Positions 16,061 to 22,606 of a stretch of DNA of 24,290 bases are shown here, piece after piece. Under the pieces are notes generated by a model that was not told where the DNA came from, ran no database searches, and saw nothing but the letters and a program-made list of their open reading frames with translations. Each line of letters starts with the position of its first letter. The first letter of the stretch is position 1. The translations under genes and the position numbers were made by a program. This stretch comes from JBFIHF01 sp964411125. Its GTDB lineage: Bacteria > Myxococcota_A > Bradymonadia > Bradymonadales > Bradymonadaceae. The stretch lies in NCBI GenBank assembly GCA_964411125.1, contig CAYPJU010000089.1:1-24290 (forward strand), written 5' to 3'.

Positions 16061-18013
16061 ATGTCCGCAAAGTCGATGCTTGTCTGCGCGCTCGCGCTCG
16101 TCGCAGCCGTCGCGTGTTCGAAGGGCGAACTACCGCCCGAAGACGGCGGGATCCGCGTCGTCGACTCGCCCGATTCGGGTGACGTGACGATCCGTCCGCC
16201 GCGGTCGGACATGAATGTTCCGCCGCCCGACACGGGGAATCCCGGCGGAGCCCCCTGCAACGACACCCTGCAGTGTCCCGAAGGTCAGGTGTGCGACGTC
16301 GCTGGCGGCACGTGCGACCCGTTCTCCGAAAACCTGTGCGCCCCCTGCACCGACAACTTCCAGTGCGGCACCGGCGGGCAGTGTTGGGAGAACCCAGCCA
16401 CGGCGGAGCGGTTCTGCATCCAGGAATGCTTCGGAGCCGACGACGGCGACTGCCCGATCGGCTACGAATGCTCGAGGCTCGGCGCCGCTTTCGGCCACTG
16501 CGTGCCGGAGTTCTCTACCTGCAAGGAAGATCCGTGCGACGGGGTCACGTGCGAGAGCGGAGAGGTCTGCCAGCCCAACTTCGGCGCGTGTTTCGACGAG
16601 TGCGCGACCAACGCCGACTGCCCCAACGGCCAGCGATGCGACGATTCGACCGGCATCTGCTGGGAGTGCCTGACTGACGAGCACTGCCCGGACGGAAAAT
16701 GTGACGTCGCCGGAGATCACACCTGCAAGGAGTGCCTCGGCGACGACGATTGCGACGAAGGCGAGAGCTGCATCACGGCGATCGGCGAGTGCCGCGAATG
16801 CGTGTTCGACGGTGATTGTTCCGGGGACGCGACGTGCGAGGCGTCGACGGGTCGGTGCATCGAATGCGCGACCGACGACGACTGCACCGACCCGGCGAGC
16901 TGCACCGACGGGAAGTGCACGACATGCACGACCGACGACGACTGCCCCGGACCCGACGTATGCCAGACCGAGACGGGACAGTGCGTCGAGTGCGCGCGCG
17001 ACCAGGACTGCGCCGAAGGGGTCTGCGACGAGACGAAGAACGAGTGTGTCGGGTGCGTCGGGACGAGCGACTGCCCGACCGGGTCGGTCTGCGAGCTGAC
17101 GACGGACACCTGTGTCGAGTGCACCGGCAACGCGGATTGTCAGGCCGACGACAAACCGGTCTGCGACACCGTTGCCCAGACCTGCGTCGCCTGTGTCACA
17201 GCGGCCGACTGTGGGGCCGACGAGAAGTGTGACGCTGCGAACACGTGCGTGCAGTGCATCGCCGACGCAGACTGCGCCGTCGGAACCTGCGTGGACGGCC
17301 TCTGCCTCGGCTGCCAGTCCGACATGGACTGCAACCCGGGCACCGTCTGCGACCTCTCGAAGAATCTGTGCGTGGAGTGCTTCGCGGACTCGAACTGCAA
17401 CGCCCCCGAGGTCTGCAACGTATCGAACAACACGTGCGTCGGCTGCTACGCCGACACGCAGTGCACGCCGAACAATCAGGTCTGTGACGAAGCCGCGGGA
17501 GCGTGTCGCGACTGCCTCGACAGCGCCGACTGCCCGAATGGTGTCTGCACCGCCGGCTTCCAGTGCGTCCCGTGCCTCACCAACACCGACTGCACCGGTT
17601 CCAACGTCTGCTCGCCGCAGAATCAGTGCGTGCGGTGTGTCAACGACAGCCATTGTCCGGCGGGTAACAAGTGCACCAGTCAGAACACCTGTGTGCAGTG
17701 TATCACCAACGGCGACTGCCCCGGGTCGCAGGTCTGTTCGTCGACGTCGACCTGCGTCGAATGCACGACGAACAGCCACTGCGGGAGCGGCCGTCGCTGC
17801 TGGCGAAACGGTTGTTACGATTATGGGACGTCACGCTGCAGCACGGACGCTGAGTGTCCGAGCGGAAAGTGCAACCGGGACTTCGGAGCGTGTGATTGCG
17901 AGGGAACCTCGACCCCCTTCGATAGCAGCCTGTGCGACAACCCGCAGACGTGCCAACTGGGGATCATCATCATCGTCCCCGTTGGACCTGTCTGCGCCTT
18001 CCCGGAAGAGTGA
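16061..18013 (+). CDS. Large Cys-rich repeat lipoprotein
   Basis: A 650-aa predicted lipoprotein. The signal MSAKSMLVCALALVAAVAC has a lipobox-like end with Cys19 as the lipidated residue. A short Pro/Asp-rich spacer and an irregular Cys-rich region (about 65-199) lead to 18 tandem units of 19-24 aa, each C-x2-C-x5-C followed by another Cys, as in CKECLGDDDC and CVECTTNSHC. These run from residue 200 to 585. A final Cys-rich tail ends in VGPVCAFPEE. The acidic residues before the third Cys (DDDC, DADC) recur and could bind metal or shape disulphide loops. Such proteins are common in myxobacterial envelopes and are thought to be surface exposed. Function is unknown. It is convergent with rho and similar to the lipoprotein at 19553. 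Confidence 0.88.
   Translation: MSAKSMLVCALALVAAVACSKGELPPEDGGIRVVDSPDSGDVTIRPPRSDMNVPPPDTGNPGGAPCNDTLQCPEGQVCDVAGGTCDPFSENLCAPCTDNFQCGTGGQCWENPATAERFCIQECFGADDGDCPIGYECSRLGAAFGHCVPEFSTCKEDPCDGVTCESGEVCQPNFGACFDECATNADCPNGQRCDDSTGICWECLTDEHCPDGKCDVAGDHTCKECLGDDDCDEGESCITAIGECRECVFDGDCSGDATCEASTGRCIECATDDDCTDPASCTDGKCTTCTTDDDCPGPDVCQTETGQCVECARDQDCAEGVCDETKNECVGCVGTSDCPTGSVCELTTDTCVECTGNADCQADDKPVCDTVAQTCVACVTAADCGADEKCDAANTCVQCIADADCAVGTCVDGLCLGCQSDMDCNPGTVCDLSKNLCVECFADSNCNAPEVCNVSNNTCVGCYADTQCTPNNQVCDEAAGACRDCLDSADCPNGVCTAGFQCVPCLTNTDCTGSNVCSPQNQCVRCVNDSHCPAGNKCTSQNTCVQCITNGDCPGSQVCSSTSTCVECTTNSHCGSGRRCWRNGCYDYGTSRCSTDAECPSGKCNRDFGACDCEGTSTPFDSSLCDNPQTCQLGIIIIVPVGPVCAFPEE
16658..17815 (+). 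repeat. 18 tandem four-Cys protein repeats
   Basis: In-frame coding repeat of 57-72 nt per unit, each starting at a Cys codon of the C-x2-C pair. Unit length and DNA sequence vary, so the repeat is conserved at protein level (Cys spacing) rather than as identical DNA. This argues for old duplications under selection rather than recent slippage. Confidence 0.8.
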
Positions 18014-18021
18014 GCCGAGAA

Positions 18022-18039
18022 GCCCCGCGGATGCGGGGC
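18022..18039. terminator. GC-rich hairpin between convergent genes
   Basis: A perfect 7-bp stem (GCCCCGC at 18022-18028, GCGGGGC at 18033-18039) with a GGAT loop lies between the Cys-rich lipoprotein stop and the rho stop. It could stop transcription from both sides, although no T-tract follows on the plus strand. Confidence 0.5.
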
Positions 18040-18043
18040 GCCC

Positions 18044-18997
18044 TCAGATGTTCGACTTCAGGAATTCCATGTTGGTCTGGGTCTTCTTGACCGACTTCAG
18101 GAGCCAGTCGAGCCGGTCGATCTCGCCCATGTCGGACAGCCGTCGTCGCATCAACGGGATCTTCTCCGTCTCGACTTCGTCCTGCAGGAGCGCCTCTCGG
18201 CGCGTGCCCGACGCAGCGATGTCGACGGCAGGATGCAAGCGGCGCTCGGCCAGCTTTCGATCGAGAACGATCTCGCTGTTGCCGGTCCCCTTGAACTCCT
18301 GGAAGATCACTTCGTCCATCCGGCTCCCCGTATCGATGAGCGCGGTCGCCACGATCGTGACGCTCCCGTACTCCTCGAAATTCCGAGCGACCCCGAAGAG
18401 CTGCCGCGGTCGCTCGAGCGCGCCGGCACCGACACCACCCGAAAGCGTGCGACTGCCGCCGCCGTGGACCGTGTTGTAGGCACGTGCCAGGCGCGTGATC
18501 GAGTCGAGCAGGATGAGGACGTCCTCCCCGTTGTAGAGTCGCTCGAGCGCCTCCACGAACACCTTCTCGGCGGTCCGGATGTGCTCCTTGGGACCGCGGT
18601 CCGTCGTCGACGCGTGGACGGGGACCGACAGGTTTCGTTTGAAATCGGTCGCCTCCTCTGGCCGCTCGTCGACGAGCAGCGCCATCTGATAGATGTCCGG
18701 GTGATTCTCTTTGACCGCCTTCGAGATGGTCTGGAGCATCATCGTCTTCCCCGCCTTGGGCGGGCTCGTGATGAGGACTCGCTGACCGCGACCGATCGGC
18801 GCGATCAGATCGATCACCCGTCCCGTCACTTCCTTTTGAGTGGTCTCGAGCCGGATGCGTTCTTCCGGCTGAATCGGCGTGTAGTCCGCCAGGCGTTCGG
18901 TCAGCTTCTGCAGCTTCTCGGATGACTGATTGCCACCCCCGCCACCGCCACCGCCACCGCCGCCACCGCGGCCGCGCTTTCTTCTACGTCTACCCAT
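18044..18997 (-). CDS. rho: Short transcription termination factor Rho (ATPase core only)
   Basis: A 317-aa Rho-family RNA-dependent helicase. The motor is complete: Walker A SPPKAGKT (78-85), the catalytic-Glu region DERPEE (110-115), Walker B LILLD (161-165), SITRLARAYNTV, the Q-loop region GGGSRTLSGGVGAGALERP, ATALIDTGSRMDEVIFQEFKGTGN, and GTRREALL with the arginine-finger region. The usual N-terminal about 130 residues, with the Rho_N helices and the cold-shock-like primary RNA-binding domain, are absent. In their place stand 27 residues with GRRRRKRGR followed by 12 glycines. The start is fixed: upstream, the frame meets a stop at 19031-19033 with no other start codon between. It could be a specialised paralogue or the main Rho of this organism; the window cannot tell. 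Confidence 0.9.
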   Translation of the reverse strand: MGRRRRKRGRGGGGGGGGGGGGNQSSEKLQKLTERLADYTPIQPEERIRLETTQKEVTGRVIDLIAPIGRGQRVLITSPPKAGKTMMLQTISKAVKENHPDIYQMALLVDERPEEATDFKRNLSVPVHASTTDRGPKEHIRTAEKVFVEALERLYNGEDVLILLDSITRLARAYNTVHGGGSRTLSGGVGAGALERPRQLFGVARNFEEYGSVTIVATALIDTGSRMDEVIFQEFKGTGNSEIVLDRKLAERRLHPAVDIAASGTRREALLQDEVETEKIPLMRRRLSDMGEIDRLDWLLKSVKKTQTNMEFLKSNI

Positions 18998-19103
18998 GTC
19001 TCTGCGTCTGCTGGAGGACGAAAATGCTCGTCATTTGGTCGGGAGGTCGAGGCTGCGCGTCGTTGGCGGGAAACCCGCCCGGTGCGCCTCGACAAACGAT
19101 GTC

Positions 19104-19132
19104 TCTTTAGTCGGCGGGGTGGCCCGTGTCAA
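19104..19132 (-). promoter_or_regulatory. rho: Candidate sigma-70 promoter for rho
   Basis: On the minus strand TTGACA (19127-19132) and TAAAGA (19104-19109) are spaced by 17 nt, about 100 nt before the rho ATG. The -35 is perfect and the -10 weaker. The resulting leader would be about 100 nt, long enough for the autoregulation known for rho genes. Confidence 0.5.
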
Positions 19133-19140
19133 ACGCCGGT

Positions 19141-19337
19141 GAGGCGTGAAGCGTGGGCGTGGGGCGTGGGGCGTGGGGCGTGGGGCGTGGGGCGTGNNNN
19201 NNNNNNNNNNNNNNNNNNNNNNNNNNNNNNNNNNNNNNNNNNNNNNNNNNNNNNNNNNNNNNNNNNNNNNNNNNNNNNNNNNNNNNNNNNNNNNNNGGGC
19301 GTGGGGCGTGGGGCGTGGGGCGTGGGGCGTGGGGCGT
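19141..19337 (+). repeat. GGGGCGT heptamer tandem repeat spanning a gap
   Basis: Degenerate units GAGGCGT and GAAGCGT lead into a partial and five perfect GGGGCGT units before the gap (to 19196), and a partial plus five more follow after it (19297-19337). True copy number is unknown. The G-runs on the plus strand could form G-quadruplexes. Seven-base units shift reading frame in every copy, so no protein is expected. Confidence 0.9.
19197..19296. other. Assembly gap of 100 N
   Basis: A second placeholder of exactly 100 N, inside the GGGGCGT array. Its real length may be shorter or much longer. Confidence 0.97.
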
Positions 19338-19372
19338 GAGTTCGGTGAGCGGGCGTCCCGCCCGGCTCCGAG

Positions 19373-19407
19373 GGCGGCAGGCGGCAGGCGGCAGGCGGCA
19401 GGCGGCA
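19373..19407 (+). repeat. Five perfect GGCGGCA heptamers
   Basis: Five identical head-to-tail GGCGGCA units, 35 nt after the GGGGCGT array ends and 145 nt before the lipoprotein start. A different sequence but the same 7-nt period as the neighbouring array. No gene is seen in the 19133-19552 interval. Confidence 0.92.
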
Positions 19408-19552
19408 GAGCGCGGAGCGTTGCTCAAGCCTCGAGCCTCGAAAATAAAACGAACTTTCTCGCACAAAAACGCGGAGACCTCGCGACCAACCTTTCGAACA
19501 GACAATGACGGGAGCGATGGGCGCCCCCGAGACGAATCGAAAGGGAAAGAAG

Positions 19553-20572
19553 ATGACAAGGTTTCTGAAAGTTCTCGGCTCTTGTTGGCTCGCCGTCTGC
19601 TTGAGCAGCGGCTGTATCTACGTCGAAGAGCACTACGGCGACGAAGGCGAGACTCCGTGGGCCGACGGTGACGGCCCGGGTTGGTGCGAGGAGGCCGCGC
19701 ACGGGCTCTCTTGCGACCCGGGCGAAGACGAAGGATGCGGAACGGGCTGCGCGGTCTGCGTCGAGGGTGTCTGCACGGAGTTCGAGCCAGGCGGCGGCGC
19801 CTGCTCGGCCGACTCCGACTGCTTCGAAGGCGAGGCGTGCCTGGGCGGCGAGTGCCTCTGGTGCCCCGACGCCTGCGAGGACAACGGCGACTGTGATTCC
19901 GGCTGGCGCTGCTCCGACGCCGATGTCTGCATCCCGGCGGACCGCTGCCTGGAGGACGACGACTGCCGTGACGGTCGAGTGTGCGCGCCGAATGGCCGCT
20001 GCTCCGAACCGATCGGCGAACCCCCGGCAGACGACCCGACCGATGATCCCGGCGACGAACCGACCGACGATCCCGGCGACGATCCCGAAGACGGCGGTCA
20101 CGACCCCGAAGACTGCCCGTCGGGCGACTGCGCCGACCACTGCACGACCGACTCCGAATGCGGCCCCGACCGCTCCTGCGTGAGTGGGGCGTGCCAGGGG
20201 CACTGCGCCACCGACGCCGAGTGCGGAACCGGCCAGGTCTGCGGCCCCAACGGCATGTGCGTCACGGACCCCGACGGCGGCGACCAGTGCCTCTACAACG
20301 CCGACTGCACCGACGGTGTCTGCGAGAACGGCTACTGCCACGATCGCTGCACCGCCGACTCCGAGTGCGCCGCTGGCGACTTCTGCGACGCCGGGTCGTG
20401 CCGACCCGACACGCGCCCGGTCGAACCGGAATGCCGCGTCAACGCCGACTGTGGCGACGGCGAGGTCTGCTCCGACGCGCAGTGCAAGCTGTCGTGCACC
20501 TGCGACGAGGACTGCGGAGCCGAAGGTGTGCTCGTCTGCGACGCAGGCGCTTGCGTCGCCGCACCGCTCTGA
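19553..20572 (+). CDS. Cys-rich lipoprotein preceding a sigma-factor gene
   Basis: A 339-aa predicted lipoprotein. The start was set at ATG 19553, since it has a purine-rich AGGGAAAGAAG just upstream and opens a clear lipoprotein signal ending LSSGC (Cys21). An earlier in-frame ATG at 19505 would only add a hydrophilic extension. The body has irregular Cys-rich units resembling those at 16061 (CSADSDC, CLEDDDC, CTTDSEC, CATDAEC, CNADCTDG-type). A central low-complexity spacer of DDPTDDPGDEP repeats (about 160-185) splits it into two Cys-rich halves. The acidic pattern could bind Ca or other cations. It ends 10 nt before the sigma-factor start, so it is probably in one operon with it and may be a surface sensor or product of that regulon. 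Confidence 0.86.
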   Translation: MTRFLKVLGSCWLAVCLSSGCIYVEEHYGDEGETPWADGDGPGWCEEAAHGLSCDPGEDEGCGTGCAVCVEGVCTEFEPGGGACSADSDCFEGEACLGGECLWCPDACEDNGDCDSGWRCSDADVCIPADRCLEDDDCRDGRVCAPNGRCSEPIGEPPADDPTDDPGDEPTDDPGDDPEDGGHDPEDCPSGDCADHCTTDSECGPDRSCVSGACQGHCATDAECGTGQVCGPNGMCVTDPDGGDQCLYNADCTDGVCENGYCHDRCTADSECAAGDFCDAGSCRPDTRPVEPECRVNADCGDGEVCSDAQCKLSCTCDEDCGAEGVLVCDAGACVAAPL

Positions 20573-20582
20573 GGGACTGTTC

Positions 20583-21179
20583 GTGACGACCGCGAAAGCA
20601 GAGAGAACGACCGTGGCGAACCACGACCACCTCGACGAACGCGACGAGGAGCTCCTCCTCGTCGAGCGTGCCGCCGCCGGCGACATGCAGGCCTTCCGGG
20701 TGCTCTACGACCGCCACTTCGACTTCGTCGCGCGCCAGGTCGGCCGCATCATGGGGCCCGGCAGCAGCAACGAAGACGTCGTGCAGGAAGTGTTCGTCGC
20801 CATGTACAAGTCGCTCTCTCGCTTTCGCGGGGACAGCAAACTCTCCACATGGCTCTACCGACTCGCGTACAATGTGACCGTGAGCCACCTCCGAAAAAGA
20901 CCCAACACCGTGGAGCTCGCCGCCTGGCGACCCCTTCGCGACGACCACTCCGCGTGGGAACGGCTCGAGGCCCGCGACATGCTCCGCACCCTCTACGCCG
21001 CGCTCGACAACGTCTCCCCCGAGTACCGCGAGGCGTTTCTCCTGCACGAGGTCGAGGGGATGAAGCTGCGCGAAGTCTCCGAGCTCACCGGCGAGTCGAT
21101 CAACACCATCGCCGCGCGCGTCCGACGGACGCGGGAGCGACTTCGGGAGGTCCTCGAAGCCGCGGGAGGTGCCCCGTGA
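20583..21179 (+). CDS. ECF-type RNA polymerase sigma factor
   Basis: A 198-aa sigma-70 family protein of ECF size. Region 2 (about 37-106) includes VLYDRHFDFVARQV, EDVVQEVFVAMYKSLSRF, and STWLYRLAYNVTVSHLRKR. Region 4 (about 136-190) includes LDNVSPEYREAFLLHEVEGM and the helix-turn-helix LREVSELTGESINTIAARVRR. Region 3 is absent, as expected for ECF. The start is GTG 20583, with GAGGGA six nt upstream; a GTG at 20613 is an alternative. The stop overlaps the start of the anti-sigma gene (GTGA), so production of both is probably coupled. It likely drives an envelope-response regulon; its target promoter cannot be read from this window. Confidence 0.92.
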   Translation: MTTAKAERTTVANHDHLDERDEELLLVERAAAGDMQAFRVLYDRHFDFVARQVGRIMGPGSSNEDVVQEVFVAMYKSLSRFRGDSKLSTWLYRLAYNVTVSHLRKRPNTVELAAWRPLRDDHSAWERLEARDMLRTLYAALDNVSPEYREAFLLHEVEGMKLREVSELTGESINTIAARVRRTRERLREVLEAAGGAP

Positions 21180-22606
21180 CCGATCAGATGTTCCTCTTCC
21201 TGTGCCGCGACGTGCACAAGTACGCCTTCGAATACCGCCGCGGCGAGCTGCCGAGCGACGACGTCGCGAAGCTCGAAGCGCACGTCGCACGGTGTGAGGC
21301 GTGCCAGCGATACCTGGACCGGCTCGAGGGGATGCTCGACGCCGCGGCCATCCACGACTTCGCCGCCGGGATGGACCGCGACGCCATCTTCGGCCGCATC
21401 GCCGACGAGGTCGCTACCGACGACGGCGGGCTCGACCGGGACGTGCTCTTCGAGCGGATCACCGGCGAGCTGGAGGCGGTCCCCACGGCGCGTGGCGACG
21501 GAGCGCCGCACCACGATGACGGCGAAGAACGTGGGGCGGCGCTCCGTCGCCGCCCGGACTCCGAGCCCCTCGAAGAGACCCCGGTGGTCCGGCTGCCGCA
21601 GTTCGCCGCCGCGTCCGACGACGAGATCGACGTCGAGACGGCACCGCGCTCCAACACCCGGTTCTGGATCGTCGCGGCGCTCGCCGCCGGCATCGCGATC
21701 GGGATCTCGATCCCGTACTTCACGAACGTGGGGGATCCCCCCGCCCCGGTCGTCCCCGAGGTGGCGAACCGCGACGTCTCGACCCCGAACCCCGACGCAC
21801 CGGCCGAGTTCGCCCTCGCCGACCTCGCCCTGCAGCCGGTCCCGGCCGAGATCGAGGACGTCCGCGTCTTCGGTACCCCGACGGCGAACTGGAACATCCG
21901 ATCGCAGGGAGCGAAGCGACGCATGAAGCTGGACGACGGCACCGTTCTGGTGGAGTTCCTCCCCGAACGGCGACATTCGCTGGAGGTCGTGACCCCGCAG
22001 TTCACCGTCGACGTCACCGGCACCATCTTCTACGCCTCGGCGGCCGACGGAGTCGTCGGCGTCGTCACCGGCTCGGTCGAAGTGCGAACCGAAGACGATA
22101 CGGTGGAGCTCACCGACGGCGAAGAGTGGAGCGTCGCGGAGGGCAAGAGGGAGGCGAGACGGGCATCGACCGACGAGGCGCGTCGGTTCGTCGATCCCAT
22201 GGAACACCGTCGAGTGCTCGCGGAGCGCGCCGAGCGTCCGCCCGAAGAGCGAAAGCGCGAGATGACGGCACCGCGGCCTCCGATCTCGAAAGAGGTGGCC
22301 CGAACGCCGCGCGAGGCGCTGCGGGCCGAAGCGGACGAGGCGTTGCGGGACGGACGCTACGAGGTGGCGGCGCAGTTCTACGAACGGATGGTCGCCGAGC
22401 TGAGCGCCACCGATCCCGCGAACGCATCACTACGGCTCGATCTGGCCCGCATCTACATCAAACACCTCGACCGCCCGGCACGTGCAGCGACCCACCTGCG
22501 ACGGTTCGTACGCGACCGGCCCGAGGATCCTGCCTCGCCGTCGGCGCGCACCGAACTGTGTAGGATCGTTCGCAGCAACGGGCAGACGGAGTCGTTGTGC
22601 GAGTGA
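21176..22606 (+). CDS. Zinc-finger anti-sigma factor with FecR and TPR domains
   Basis: A 476-aa membrane protein. The N-terminal anti-sigma zinc finger shows H-x3-C-x2-C as HVARCEAC (His36, Cys40, Cys43). One transmembrane helix follows (about 163-182, FWIVAALAAGIAIGISIPYF). A FecR-like periplasmic domain is next (about 220-325; KLDDGTVLVEFLPERRHSLEVV, GTIFYASAADGVVGVVTGSVEV, DGEEW). The C-terminal about 100 residues look TPR-like (ALRDGRYEVAAQFYERMV, LDLARIYIKHL). It should hold the coupled sigma factor at the membrane and release it on an envelope signal. The start is GTG 21176, with GGAGGT six nt upstream. The stop overlaps the next gene, so the operon continues. Confidence 0.9.
   Translation: MTDQMFLFLCRDVHKYAFEYRRGELPSDDVAKLEAHVARCEACQRYLDRLEGMLDAAAIHDFAAGMDRDAIFGRIADEVATDDGGLDRDVLFERITGELEAVPTARGDGAPHHDDGEERGAALRRRPDSEPLEETPVVRLPQFAAASDDEIDVETAPRSNTRFWIVAALAAGIAIGISIPYFTNVGDPPAPVVPEVANRDVSTPNPDAPAEFALADLALQPVPAEIEDVRVFGTPTANWNIRSQGAKRRMKLDDGTVLVEFLPERRHSLEVVTPQFTVDVTGTIFYASAADGVVGVVTGSVEVRTEDDTVELTDGEEWSVAEGKREARRASTDEARRFVDPMEHRRVLAERAERPPEERKREMTAPRPPISKEVARTPREALRAEADEALRDGRYEVAAQFYERMVAELSATDPANASLRLDLARIYIKHLDRPARAATHLRRFVRDRPEDPASPSARTELCRIVRSNGQTESLCE

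Noticed and set aside
13321..16266. A 981-aa open frame on the minus strand across the histidine-kinase gene
   Set aside because: It is antisense to a gene with all kinase motifs and has no recognisable domain; long antisense frames are common at this GC content.
16130..17779. A 549-aa minus-strand open frame opposite the Cys-rich lipoprotein
   Set aside because: Its Ala/Val/Arg repeats simply mirror the Cys-repeat coding strand; no start context or domain supports it.
19141..19407. Possible CRISPR-like array
   Set aside because: Units are 7 nt, directly adjacent and without spacers; no cas gene is present.
19107..19559. Pro/Arg/His repeat peptides read through the heptamer array
   Set aside because: They cross the assembly gap, and a 7-nt unit rotates through all frames, so the peptide pattern is an artefact of the repeat.
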